64,000 nucleotides of DNA from Pseudactinotalea terrae (GCF_009733845.1 NZ_WNXZ01000001.1:1054001-1118000); one strand, 5' to 3'. Shown: positions 56,087 through 64,000, counted from the stretch's first letter. A program made the numbers and translations. Notes: generated from the sequence alone by a model not told the origin.

Positions 56087-56542
56087 TCAGTCGCTGACGG
56101 TCGCGGTCACCACGGTCAGGGACTCGGTGGGCACGCCCGTCCAGTAGCGGCCGCTGTCGCCGCCGAGGCGGGCGACCTTGGTCTGGTGCTCGTTGCGGGC
56201 CGGGCCCAGCGAGACCACCAGGGTGCCATCGGGAATGCCACGGACGCCGGTGACGCGGGCGACCACGCCGGCGTGCAGCGGCGCCGGCGCGTCCAGCCGC
56301 GCTCGAAGGTCACGACCGGCTTCCTGCTCCCCGTCGTAGATGCTGATGGCGTCGGAGGAGATCCGGACCCGTTCCTCGGTGCTCGGGCACCGCAGCACGT
56401 AGGTGCCGCGGACGCTCTTGGGCTGCGCCACGACCACCATGATGCGGGAGGCCCAGCGGCGCTGCACGTGCGGGGAGGTGATCACCTTGGTGCCGACGGG
56501 GATGTCGAGACGGTGGGCTGCCGTGTTCAGGTTGTCGCTCAT
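56087..56542 (-). CDS. 151-residue strand-rich protein of unknown function
   Basis: Begins MSDNLNTAAHRLDIPVGTKV. Successive strands (TYVLRCP, VRISSDAISIYDG, GTLVVSLGPA, SLTVVTATVSD) suggest a beta-barrel or OB/KOW-like fold. Leaderless ATG. Not recognised. Confidence 0.67.
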   Translation of the reverse strand: MSDNLNTAAHRLDIPVGTKVITSPHVQRRWASRIMVVVAQPKSVRGTYVLRCPSTEERVRISSDAISIYDGEQEAGRDLRARLDAPAPLHAGVVARVTGVRGIPDGTLVVSLGPARNEHQTKVARLGGDSGRYWTGVPTESLTVVTATVSD

Positions 56543-56551
56543 GAGGTCCGT

Positions 56552-56559
56552 ATGTGCGG
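56552..56559 (-). promoter_or_regulatory. CCGCACAT promoter box, leaderless
   Basis: GTGCCGCACAT, exactly 9 nt, ATG. Confidence 0.65.
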
Positions 56560-56650
56560 CACCGCGAAGCTCCGCACCCGTTGCGTAGGGCTCCACCTGA
56601 CAGACCCAGGCTCTAAGGTCACCGGTACCACCCACGCAGCAGGAGAGACC

Positions 56651-57358
56651 ATGGCAGGCACCACCCGTACCATCGTGATCGCCGCGGGCGTGACCGTCCT
56701 GGCCGGAGCTGCCGGCATCGCCGGGTGGCTGTCCGGGCAAGGGTTCTTCGAGCGGGCCCCCGAACCGGACTTCCACGCCGGCTGGGAATGGATGATCCGC
56801 CAGGACGTCGCCTTTGATCAAGGTCAGGACTTCGACTACCGGACCGGTGAGGTCACCGGTGGCACCGGGCTACAGCTGCCCGACCCGACGATCGATCTCG
56901 AGGCGGAGAACATCGCCGAGACCTGCGAGCGGTACGTCGCCAGCCTGGACAACCAGAGCGACACCGTCATGTTCATGCTGTTGTTCACCGAGTACGAGGC
57001 GGCCTCGCGGGTGAACGAGAAGTTCCCCGCCGTCGGCGCGGCTCATGACCAGATCGAGGCGCAGCTGGACCTCGAGCTCGGCCCAATCTTCGACGAGGTC
57101 GGCGAAAAGGTCGCGAACTACGACGAGCTGGTGGAGGCCCGCGCGGAACGACGGGCCGAGCTTTGGGCGCAGCAAAGTGAACGTATCCGCAACCAGGCAG
57201 ACCGGGTCGACGACATGGGCGCCGAGGTCCGCGAAGCGATCCGCTCCGAGGAGGGTGTCCGCGCCGCTCAGCAGGTGGTCGTGGAGCAGTGCGGGATCGT
57301 GGTGTCTGAGGGGTACGAGTTCCCCAGCGCCGCGGACCTCGGTATCGAGCTTGGCTGA
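56651..57358 (+). CDS. single-pass membrane protein with coiled-coil ectodomain
   Basis: 235 residues. An N-terminal membrane helix (IVIAAGVTVLAGAAGIAGWLSG), then an acidic helical ectodomain with coiled-coil character (IEAQLDLELGPIFDEVGEKVANYDELVEARAERRAELW) and two cysteines (ETCERYV, VEQCGIV). AGGAGAG lies before the ATG. Function unknown; may face the outside of the cell. Confidence 0.7.
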   Translation: MAGTTRTIVIAAGVTVLAGAAGIAGWLSGQGFFERAPEPDFHAGWEWMIRQDVAFDQGQDFDYRTGEVTGGTGLQLPDPTIDLEAENIAETCERYVASLDNQSDTVMFMLLFTEYEAASRVNEKFPAVGAAHDQIEAQLDLELGPIFDEVGEKVANYDELVEARAERRAELWAQQSERIRNQADRVDDMGAEVREAIRSEEGVRAAQQVVVEQCGIVVSEGYEFPSAADLGIELG

Positions 57359-57390
57359 CGCGACGCCGTCCGTGCGGATGGCCGGTGGTC

Positions 57391-57417
57391 GGGGCCGCAC
57401 ACCTGTGGGCCGGCCCC
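57391..57417 (+). terminator. GC-rich hairpin after membrane-protein gene
   Basis: GGGGCCG pairs with CGGCCCC across a 13-nt loop; no U-run. A weak terminator candidate. Confidence 0.4.
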
Positions 57418-57574
57418 GGGGTCTGTCACCGTCGTAGCGGTTCCGCTCCCATCGTCGACGAACGATCCGGTCCGGCCCAATGGGCTCGCACTGCCCTCGG
57501 TGGCTGGAGTCGCCGGGTCGCATGCCGGCGCTGTCGGTGCCATCGGTCACGATGTCGCCGGACAGGAGAGCACA

Positions 57575-58576
57575 TTGACCAGAACCACGGGCGGCCGCGC
57601 CGAGGCCATCCGCCACAGCAAGGGGCTTATCGGCACCCTTGCTGGGCTGTTGCTGCTCACCGGCTGCGGCGCCGCCCTCGGTGAGACCGCACAGGCCAGC
57701 CCCGACAGCGATGCGACACCCGTCGAACCAGCCGTCGTCGAGGTCACCGACGCCCCTGCCAGCGAGCCGACCGCGACCGCTGAGGCGGGTACTGCGCTCG
57801 CGCTGCTCGCCGAGCTGCGTATCGCCGGACGGGCACCCAAGTCCGGGTACGACCGCGATCTGTTCGAGTACCGCTCCTACGATTACGACCGCAACGGCTG
57901 CGACATCCGTAATGACATCTTGCGCCGCGACCTGACCGACATCCTGATCAAGCCCGGCACCAACGGCTGCGTCGTCCTCACCGGCGTCCTCAACGACCCC
58001 TACTCGGGGGAGGTGATCTCCTTCGACCGTGAGGCGCCAAACGATGTCCAGATCGACCACGTCGTCGCACTGTCCGACGCGTGGCAGAAGGGCGCCCAGG
58101 GCTGGGACGAACAGACCATGCGCGAGTTCGGCAACGATCCGCTGAACCTGCTCGCCGTCGACGGGCCGCTGAACGCCGGCAAAGCCGACGGCGACACCGC
58201 CACCTGGCTGCCGCCGGACAAGAGCTTCCGCTGTGCCTACGTCGCCCGCCAGGTCACCGTGAAGCACACCTACGGATTGTGGGTCACCCAGGCTGAGCAC
58301 GAGGCCATGACCCGCATCCTCGCAGCGTGCCCTGACCAACCGGTCGCTGAACGTGAGACAGCAGACCTCGGCGGTCCTGAGGCGACCCAGGCGCCGACTC
58401 AGGAGCCGACCCCGCAGGCCAGCACCCATGCTCCCGCCACCGATGGGGACACCGACCCGCGGTTCGGGTCCTGCAAGGACGCCAAGGCCGCTGGGTACGG
58501 CCCCTACGTCAGCGGTGTCGACCTCGAGTACGGCTGGTACCGCGACGGCGACTCCGACGGCATCGTCTGCGAATGA
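57575..58576 (+). CDS. secreted lipoprotein nuclease, DUF1524 HNH plus Excalibur domain
   Basis: 333 residues from a TTG with AGGAG upstream. Signal peptide with lipobox LLLLTGCGAA; a DUF1524/HNH nuclease domain (YDRNGCDIRNDILRRDL, then catalytic QIDHVVALSDAW and NDPLNLLAV); a Pro/Thr spacer; and a C-terminal Excalibur calcium-binding motif (CKDAKAAGYGPY, DGDSDGIVCE). Such proteins cut DNA outside the cell, perhaps for nutrient use, competition or to block incoming DNA. Unrelated in position to the lone DUF262 protein. Confidence 0.9.
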   Translation: MTRTTGGRAEAIRHSKGLIGTLAGLLLLTGCGAALGETAQASPDSDATPVEPAVVEVTDAPASEPTATAEAGTALALLAELRIAGRAPKSGYDRDLFEYRSYDYDRNGCDIRNDILRRDLTDILIKPGTNGCVVLTGVLNDPYSGEVISFDREAPNDVQIDHVVALSDAWQKGAQGWDEQTMREFGNDPLNLLAVDGPLNAGKADGDTATWLPPDKSFRCAYVARQVTVKHTYGLWVTQAEHEAMTRILAACPDQPVAERETADLGGPEATQAPTQEPTPQASTHAPATDGDTDPRFGSCKDAKAAGYGPYVSGVDLEYGWYRDGDSDGIVCE

Positions 58577-58774
58577 CCGAGCAACTCCCGCTGCGGGGCG
58601 GCCGGGTGGACACTTCCGCTACGGGTACCGTCCCGTGTGCCGGTCAGATGGGCCCTTGACCTCGCCGGTGGTCGTCTCGGGCAAGGCGCAGACCTGATGG
58701 ACGGGAGCTCACCGCCGATCGGTAGCTGATGTTGGCAGCTCGCCGAGGTGCCCGGCAGGTCTGGCGTGTCGTGC

Positions 58775-59074
58775 TCAGGCCTCGGCGATGCCCTTACGGA
58801 CCTCGACCTGCTGCTGCGACTGGTACCCCTTGATGTCGTCCATGACGACGGCGCGACCCTTCACCGGGCGGTCGAGCTGGTCCGCCAAGCCGCGTGTGGG
58901 CATCTGCGTCACCTCGATGTCGTGCTCCCCGATCGCCTTGGGCCCGGCCTGGGCGCCGTCGGCGACAGCGACCGACCCCACACCGACCAGGGCCAGGGCG
59001 AGGGCGGTCAGCAGCACGGGCAGCGACCGTCCGTTGGTGTGCTTGAGAGTGGAGTTGATGGTCTTGGCGCCCAT
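58775..59074 (-). CDS. small secreted protein of unknown function
   Basis: 99 residues. Signal peptide LPVLLTALALALVGVGSVAVADGAQA with a likely AxA cleavage site and no lipobox Cys, followed by a charged mature part (KGRAVVMDDIKGYQSQQQVEV). GGGAGG before the ATG. A leader of about 64 nt from the box at 59138. Confidence 0.72.
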   Translation of the reverse strand: MGAKTINSTLKHTNGRSLPVLLTALALALVGVGSVAVADGAQAGPKAIGEHDIEVTQMPTRGLADQLDRPVKGRAVVMDDIKGYQSQQQVEVRKGIAEA

Positions 59075-59137
59075 GCTGTGGTCCTCCCGAACCCTTTGCC
59101 GGCCAGCACGGTGCCGGCGCGGTCCTCCTGGTTCCTG

Positions 59138-59145
59138 ATGTGCGG
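59138..59145 (-). promoter_or_regulatory. CCGCACAT promoter box with leader
   Basis: GTGCCGCACAT upstream of the small secreted protein gene, whose ATG has GGGAGG. Confidence 0.58.
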
Positions 59146-59196
59146 CACCGGGACCGAATCGCACCGGGTCAGGGACGCGAAGCTCTGCGCGGCCGG

Positions 59197-59373
59197 TCAG
59201 ACGGTCGTGTGGGCAGGGCCGTTGGACGGGTGGCCGAGCATGGTCCGAGTGCGTGGGCTGGAGGGGTGGGCGAGCATCGCCTGGGCTCGGCCGCTGGCGG
59301 GGTGCAGAGCGATGGCGCGGGCCCGGTCGGCGTCGGCGGGCTCGGGGGTCGCGGGGGTGTCTGTGGTCGACAA
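59197..59373 (-). CDS. 58-residue small protein
   Basis: A TTG with AGGAG 9 nt upstream opens MSTTDTPATPEPADADRARA; the frame shows strong G/C third positions to its TGA, unlike the overlapping frames. The repeated pattern HPSSPRTRTMLGHPSN is unusual. It begins about 50 bp after the upstream gene's stop, in the same operon. An ATG overlapping that stop opens another frame, so a frameshift fusion is possible. Confidence 0.5.
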   Translation of the reverse strand: MSTTDTPATPEPADADRARAIALHPASGRAQAMLAHPSSPRTRTMLGHPSNGPAHTTV

Positions 59374-59421
59374 GTCGGTGCTCCTGCTCGATCGCGCCCG
59401 GGTCCAGCGGGGTGGGCGTGG

Positions 59422-60222
59422 TCATGCGGCGTGCCGGGCGGCGAGGTGGCGTGCCGCTGCCCGCACACCGGACCACCGGTCCGCCTCCTGCCGCAGCCGG
59501 GTCGCGAACGGCTCGAACACCTCCGACAGGTCCGCCACGCCCATCGATGCGGCGAGCTCGACGCGCAGGAACCGCCCGAAGGCGCCGTCGGCGCACACCC
59601 ACTGGTTGCCGGTGAACTGGTACATCTGGGTTACCTGACCGTGGCGGCCGATGCTGATGAGCAGGTACCCGAGCGGGGTGCGCAGGCTGAGCATCCACCC
59701 GTCGGTGGCGTCTCGCGCGTCGGCCTTGGTGAGCTGCACCTTGGTGGCCTTGCCGAGGTCGGTCGTGGTGTCCAGCCAGACCTGCGGGGCGAGCGCGGCG
59801 CCGAGGGTGTCGACCAGCTCCTCGCGCACCCGGTGCGGCGGGTCGTCCTCATCGATGTTGATGCTGGCGAAGTGGAACGCACCAGGGGCGGCGGCACTGG
59901 CGGCGGGGACACCGATGGTGGCGGGACCGTCCAGGGTGCCGCGAGCGTTGGACGCGAACCTCACCACCCAGATCAGACCAGCGCGGGTGGTGACCTGCAC
60001 CTGGGTGCGGCCCATGCCGAGCGGTGCGCCCATCGGCAGCGTGGTCACGGCCGCGTCGCCGGTGACGCGGGCGGCGCGCAGCATGCCGAGCACGACCTGC
60101 GCGCGGCGCAGCGCCCGCAGGTGGCCGCGATCCCACCCGGGTGCGCCGGGCTCGAGCCCATTGACCTCCACGACCGGCAGCCGGCCGTCGGTGCCGAGCA
60201 CGGCACCCTCCTCGGACCTCAT
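59422..60222 (-). CDS. 266-residue protein cotranscribed with RlaP-like gene
   Basis: ATG with ACGGAG upstream, 16 bp after the nucleotidyltransferase stop. N-terminal alpha/beta region (RGHLRALRRAQVVLGMLRAARV), then strands (TQVQVTTRAGLIWVVRFAS) and GAFHFASINIDEDD. No family recognised; operon partnership with the RlaP-like enzyme suggests a substrate or regulator role. Confidence 0.68.
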   Translation of the reverse strand: MRSEEGAVLGTDGRLPVVEVNGLEPGAPGWDRGHLRALRRAQVVLGMLRAARVTGDAAVTTLPMGAPLGMGRTQVQVTTRAGLIWVVRFASNARGTLDGPATIGVPAASAAAPGAFHFASINIDEDDPPHRVREELVDTLGAALAPQVWLDTTTDLGKATKVQLTKADARDATDGWMLSLRTPLGYLLISIGRHGQVTQMYQFTGNQWVCADGAFGRFLRVELAASMGVADLSEVFEPFATRLRQEADRWSGVRAAARHLAARHAA

Positions 60223-60238
60223 GTCGTCTCCGTTCGGG

Positions 60239-60910
60239 TCATCGGGCGCGGCGCAGCTCGACCAGGATGCGTTCGACCCGTTCGGTGTCGGGACGGTCGG
60301 GCAGCACGGATTCGACGGCGTCGAACGCGGCCAGGTCCGCTTCGAACCGGTCCAGGAACGCCTGCGGGTCGGTCTGTGCCAGCTCGCCCATGGTGAACAG
60401 GTGCTCGCGGTGCTCGCTGACGTCAAGCACGAGGCGACCCTCGGTGAGTAGGTACGTGCCCTGCATGAGCAGGCGCACGGCGTGCCGGGCCGCCTTGGCG
60501 GTGCGGAGCTGCTGGTTGCGGACCTGGCGAGCCTGTGACAGGGCGTACCCGCCGTAGCAGGAACGGACCGCGCTCGTCCACAGGAACGCCTGACGGGCCT
60601 CGACGAGCTGGGCACCGGTCTCGGTGAGCACCTCGTACCGCTGGGCCCACAGCAGCTCGGAGACGGTCGGGTTGCCCTTGAGCGCGAGGCGGCAGAACTT
60701 CCCGACCTCGTGCAGGCTCACGTCGGGGTTGTGGGTCACGACGCTCTGGTCGACTGCTTGGGTGCCGTTCAGGCCGAGCACCTCATCGGTCGGTGCGACG
60801 AAGACGCCCAGGCGGTCGAGGTCGGAGTCGGCGTGGGCCAGCCCGTAGGCGGTCGAGCCGAGCACGGCAAGCATCAGCACGTCACGGTCGGCGGTAATGT
60901 CGGGGGTCAT
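60239..60910 (-). CDS. RlaP-like nucleotidyltransferase
   Basis: 223 residues. LGSTAYGLAHADSDLDRLGVFVAP is the GSxxxG...DxD polymerase-beta signature of the RlaP (DUF4111-like/YcgL) family, predicted to add nucleotides to RNA or proteins and linked to RNA repair. EHREHLFTMGELAQ and C-terminal helices follow. Leaderless ATG 9 nt after a box. First gene of a leftward operon. Confidence 0.84.
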   Translation of the reverse strand: MTPDITADRDVLMLAVLGSTAYGLAHADSDLDRLGVFVAPTDEVLGLNGTQAVDQSVVTHNPDVSLHEVGKFCRLALKGNPTVSELLWAQRYEVLTETGAQLVEARQAFLWTSAVRSCYGGYALSQARQVRNQQLRTAKAARHAVRLLMQGTYLLTEGRLVLDVSEHREHLFTMGELAQTDPQAFLDRFEADLAAFDAVESVLPDRPDTERVERILVELRRAR

Positions 60911-60919
60911 GCACTCCTG

Positions 60920-60927
60920 ATGTGCGG
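60920..60927 (-). promoter_or_regulatory. CCGCACAT promoter box, leaderless
   Basis: GTGCCGCACAT, exactly 9 nt, ATG of the RlaP-like gene. Confidence 0.65.
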
Positions 60928-60967
60928 CACGTTCTGGCTGCGCGGCCGGTGCCGCTACCGTTCGCGG

Positions 60968-61477
60968 ATGGACTCAGGTTGGGGCGCGGTGATCGGCGTC
61001 GGGATCGGCTCCGTGCTCACGGGGCTGTGGCAGTGGATCGACAGCCGCCGGCGCCGACGTGATGCTGCAGACGCGCGGGCCGCTGCATTCGCCCGCGAGC
61101 TGCGCGCCGAGCGGCGCGTGATCTACGCCCGGTTGCTGTCGGACCTGCGGTCTTTCAAGTACCACCCCGCCGACTCGTCCACCATCATGGAGTTCCCACA
61201 GCATCTCCTGTCGCGCTCGATCGTGCTGACCAGCGCGCTCGACGACCTCTACTTGGTGGCAGGCCAGGAAGTCCTGGACGCCGCCGAACGAGTCCGAGTA
61301 TCGATCTCGGCCCGCGCGGAGGCCACTGCTCGGTACTACCGAGAGCCCAGGGGCGAGCGCTTCCGGCCGGAGATGGTCGCGTCAGCGAAGGCGAACGTGG
61401 AGCGGGTCGATGAGCTCGCGGCGGCGATGCGCGCTGAGGTCACCACCGACATCGACCCGAGCACGCAACCGCGGTAG
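60968..61477 (+). CDS. small membrane-anchored helical protein
   Basis: 169 residues. One N-terminal membrane helix (GAVIGVGIGSVLTGLWQWI), then a long basic helical region. TACCGT ends 6 nt before the ATG, fitting a leaderless start from a housekeeping promoter rather than a CCGCACAT box. Function unknown. Confidence 0.65.
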   Translation: MDSGWGAVIGVGIGSVLTGLWQWIDSRRRRRDAADARAAAFARELRAERRVIYARLLSDLRSFKYHPADSSTIMEFPQHLLSRSIVLTSALDDLYLVAGQEVLDAAERVRVSISARAEATARYYREPRGERFRPEMVASAKANVERVDELAAAMRAEVTTDIDPSTQPR

Positions 61478-61669
61478 CTGCCACCGCGGCGCGACCTCCT
61501 TGTGCAGACTGCGGCGCGCGCATACGCTCGGCCCACGGCACCGGACATGCCGGCAGCTCGCGCGAAGGCTTCGCCAGTCCACAAGCAGTACCGAGCCAGA
61601 ACGATCCGTCACTTCACGACCTTCGGCTCGACCGTCATGCGAGCACGGTGACCGAGCCAGAAACGTGAG

Positions 61670-62224
61670 ATGACGATGGACACCGTCCGCTTCTTCAAGG
61701 ACCGCGCCAAGGCCCAGCTGCGCTCGGCGCGCGCCGGGACCGCCCACCCTCCGACGCTGCAGCAGATGCAGCACGAGGTGGCCCGCGAGGCGGGGTACCG
61801 CTCGTGGCGCGACCTGCTGCACGCCGACGAGGATGATCGCCAGCTCGCCGTCACCATGACGCTCGAGCCGCACCTGAACCTCAACGGGTTCGGGCCCGGC
61901 GCGTACGGCGGCACCATGGACGAGCGCCGAGCGCGCATGGCGGGGTGGCGCCGGGAGCTGCGGGGCCGCGCGCGCGACGTCGCCAGGGTCCGGGACTGGC
62001 TGCTAGCCAACGTCGCACCGCGCAAGACGGTCAACCCCAACGTCGGCAGCTACAGCTTGAAGCATCTCGTCGAGCGTGCGATGGGCACCTACATCGAGAA
62101 CGGCGTCCTGATCGCCGCCGCGATCGGTGCCGGGTACGGCTACCGGCGTGAGCCGGGATGGTCGCCGAACGCGACGCTGGCGATGTCCTCGGTCAGCGTC
62201 AAGCAGCTTCGCAACCGGATGTAG
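61670..62224 (+). CDS. 184-residue protein of unknown function
   Basis: Begins MTMDTVRFFKDRAKAQLRSA; the segment LQQMQHEVAREAGYRSWRDLLHA recalls the short helical motif (xSxxLExxAxxxGYxxWxxL) seen at the ends of plasmid and phage proteins. C terminus has hydrophobic GVLIAAAIGAGYGYRR. An ATGA overlap or box is lacking; GAGATG-type spacing only. Not recognised further. Confidence 0.62.
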   Translation: MTMDTVRFFKDRAKAQLRSARAGTAHPPTLQQMQHEVAREAGYRSWRDLLHADEDDRQLAVTMTLEPHLNLNGFGPGAYGGTMDERRARMAGWRRELRGRARDVARVRDWLLANVAPRKTVNPNVGSYSLKHLVERAMGTYIENGVLIAAAIGAGYGYRREPGWSPNATLAMSSVSVKQLRNRM

Positions 62225-63283
62225 GGCTTGCTCGTCGGCGGCGGGGAGGGCACACCGCGCGTGTCCCCGCCGTCGCACGCTCACCGGCCGGTGAGCCGCC
62301 AGCGGCGGTAGCCGGACGGGGTCGGTGAGCTGGTTGCCTGCCCGGTGCTGGCTGCTGGCGGGGTGGTGCCGGCGCTCCTCCCCCAGACCCCCTCTAATGA
62401 GCTCCCTCCCCTTCCTCGCTGGCGCTCGGTCGGGTCGGTCGCTTTGGCGCTTCGCGCTGGTGGTGGCGTGGTGTTGGGCGTGGTGTTGGGCGTGTCGTGG
62501 CGTGGTGTTGGCTGCGTCGGCTGCGCCGCCGGAGGGCGGCGCGGGGGGTACGGGAGGCGCGGCGCCCGGGGCCCGCGGGGCGGGGCGTGGGCGCTGCGCG
62601 GGCGTGACGGTTCGTGGCGGGGTTGTGGCACCGCTGCGCGGTGCGGCGGGTGCGGGGTTGGCGGGTGCGTGCGGGTCGCCAGGGGCGTCACGGTGCCGTG
62701 ACGTTGATCGGTCCGGTTCGTCCCGTTCGTGCGGGGTCCACGTGGTGGTGCGGGAGCGGGTCGCGATGTGACCGGTCCGCGGGCTTGCGGAGTGCGTGAC
62801 GTGGGCGTGACGACACCCGGTGGGTGCGCACACCTGTTCGAAACTACGTACGGGTGTTCGACCCGTGGGCGTGGCGTCTACGTGACGTCGACGTCACGAC
62901 ACCGTGACAACACCACCCCTGCGATTGGACCACCCAGCACCCCCGACCTGTGCCGGCGCCCAGCGCCGAAACAGGTGACCGGGCACGACGCCCCCAGGCG
63001 GCGCGCACGGACAGTCGCTGCACCAAGCCGACAACGCGACGGCAGCGAGGAACGAGCAGACGACACGATGACGGCACGCAGCAACTCGGGGCCGACCCGC
63101 ACCCTAAGGACAAACGCCCCCAAGGCGTGAGACCGAAAGGCAGGGGAGGGTTGCGGGCGCGACGCGCCGGCCTTCCTTGGGGGTTACCGGCCCGGCAAGT
63201 CCGACGCATGCGGTCCTTGCTTGGGCTACTCCCCCGAACCTGCTCGGGCGGCCTGCGCGGGTTCCGGCGCATGTTCGACTGGT
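62225..63283. other. non-coding region with dyads and repeats, candidate oriT
   Basis: No frame here has coding-like codon use. It holds direct repeats GTGGTGTTGGGC (62468-62479, 62480-62491, partial at 62502), a hairpin ACGGGT-GTTCG-ACCCGT (62850-62866), an 18-bp perfect palindrome CGTGACGTCGACGTCACG (62881-62898), and repeated CGTGACG and TCACGACACC units. Such a dyad-rich, GT-rich stretch next to a long gene leaving the window could be a transfer origin, with the relaxase beyond the edge. Confidence 0.5.
62881..62898. repeat. 18-bp perfect palindrome CGTGACGTCGACGTCACG
   Basis: Fully self-complementary, flanked by further CGTGACG half-sites at about 62801-62816 and 62903-62908. A dimeric-protein binding site or part of an oriT stem. 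Confidence 0.65.
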
Positions 63284-63301
63284 ATGAGGACACGTACACC
63301 C

Positions 63302-64000
63302 ATGCAGGCCTGGCGACTGGAGCGGGCCGGGTCGATGGACCCCAACCCGACGACCTTCACCTCCCGGTCGGGCCAGTTCGCCCGCACGGCCGGTGCGCTC
63401 GGTGGCGGGACGCTGCTGATGCTGCGCACCGGGGACCAGCTGACGGGGTACGCGCTGCTGCCCAAGACGACCGAGTCGGAGACCGCGGTGGCGCACCTGG
63501 CCTCCGCGGTGGCTGCCAGCGCGGTCCCGATGGAGCAGATGCCGGACCTGACGCAGGCCTCGACGATCGCCACCGCAGTGATCGACCCGGACGGTGCGGC
63601 GTCGCGGGAGTCGCTGCAGGGCACCGACATGGCTGAGGCGGCGCGGGCGATGTCGGTGGCGATGTCGGCTGGGGACTGGGCGGCGGTCACGATGCGGGCG
63701 CCGTCCTCGCGCGAACGGAACCGGCACCGGCGATGGTTGGCCGACCGCCTGGGCACCCAGTCCCCCACCCATCACTCCATCGGCACCGAGGCCACGGTCA
63801 TCACGATCCGGGTCGGTTCGAGCTCGGCCCGTTCGGCGCGGTTCCTGCTGGGGCAGGTGTGTGCGGCGCTGCCCGGGTTCGACGTCAAGACGCGCGCCGT
63901 GGTGCCCTCGTCCAGGACTGCGCGGGTGCTCGCCACGGTGGGTACGGGTCTGGTGTTGTGGGGTGCCGCCCGGTGGGGGCTGGCAGCGATCCAGACCGAC
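63302..64000 (+). CDS. large protein leaving the window, N-terminal 233 residues only
   Basis: An ATG with GAGGA 10 nt upstream opens MQAWRLERAGSMDPNPTTF and the frame stays open to the last base (an alternative ATG lies six codons earlier). The first 200 residues are alpha/beta (LLMLRTGDQLTGYALLPK; TVITIRVGSSSARSARFLLGQV), followed by a membrane helix (VLATVGTGLVLWGAARWGLAAI). Position after the dyad-rich region suggests a conjugation membrane component, perhaps a coupling protein or channel subunit, but no ATPase motif lies in the visible part. Confidence 0.6.
   Translation, partial: MQAWRLERAGSMDPNPTTFTSRSGQFARTAGALGGGTLLMLRTGDQLTGYALLPKTTESETAVAHLASAVAASAVPMEQMPDLTQASTIATAVIDPDGAASRESLQGTDMAEAARAMSVAMSAGDWAAVTMRAPSSRERNRHRRWLADRLGTQSPTHHSIGTEATVITIRVGSSSARSARFLLGQVCAALPGFDVKTRAVVPSSRTARVLATVGTGLVLWGAARWGLAAIQTD

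Noticed and set aside
62003-62833. Leftward frame rich in His, Pro, Thr and Ala over the non-coding kilobase
   Set aside because: No structured segment and no ribosome-binding site; composition follows GT-rich DNA on the other strand.

Overview
The window is about 70% GC, uses ATG/GTG/TTG starts with strong C/G third positions, and carries actinobacterial hallmarks: an Lsr2 nucleoid protein, a WXG100-like protein beside a polymorphic toxin, a DUF1524 plus Excalibur secreted nuclease, and many leaderless transcription starts. There are no rRNA, ribosomal-protein or central-metabolism genes. Instead there are conjugation, replication, partition-like, methylation, toxin-antitoxin and recombination genes among many small unknown genes. 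I read it as part of a large conjugative plasmid or integrative conjugative element of an actinomycete; host genus and linear or circular form cannot be told. Both ends cut through genes.

Layout. 0-2.3 kb: the end of a DinG/XPD-type helicase. 2.3-10.3 kb: one tightly overlapping leftward operon running from a TcpC-like and a VirB4-like conjugation protein through small genes and a MazG-like enzyme to a beta-class DNA methyltransferase. 10.3-16 kb: leftward genes for a Cas4/RecB-type nuclease, an ECF sigma factor with a membrane partner, and a 5'(3')-deoxyribonucleotidase. 16.1-18.9 kb: a toprim (DUF3854) plus ATPase primase-helicase, followed by a complex inverted-repeat block (copy A) that recurs at 49.3 kb (copy B) and may be an origin or centromere. 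19.5-21.4 kb: two lipoproteins and an XRE regulator. 21.5-28.9 kb: rightward operons with a CpaE/ParA-like ATPase, a sigma-like protein, and a nucleotide module (thioredoxin reductase, MazG-like, dNMP kinase). 29-33.5 kb: a lone DUF262 protein, a FliA/WhiG-type sigma factor, a membrane-anchored Mrr-like nuclease and HipBA. 33.5-36.8 kb: small genes, two sharing an N-terminal GGQFATK tag. 36.8-39.8 kb: a tyrosine recombinase with a catalytically degenerate partner, and a zinc/HTH protein. 40-43 kb: WXG-like protein, polymorphic toxin, SUKH immunity. 43.5-61.5 kb: an island of mostly single-gene units on alternating strands (PcfJ-like, Lsr2, Dam-like methylase, ParB-fold protein, metallophosphoesterase, secreted nuclease, RlaP-like nucleotidyltransferase). 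62.2-63.3 kb: a non-coding region rich in dyads, perhaps oriT, before a large gene that leaves the window.

The most striking signal is a promoter-like element, CCGCACAT (usually within GTGCCGCACAT), present 31 times on both strands. In 18 cases it sits 8-10 nt (13 times exactly 9) before an ATG or GTG with no obvious ribosome-binding site. In most other cases it lies 40-120 nt upstream of a start that usually has one. This is the pattern expected if the element fixes a transcription start about 9 nt downstream, giving leaderless mRNAs. A related form (TTGACA or TTGGCA, 19 nt, CAT, 9 nt, GTG) drives the ParA-like operon, the sigma-like gene and the FliA-like sigma operon. Together with three sigma-like proteins this suggests an element-wide transcription circuit.
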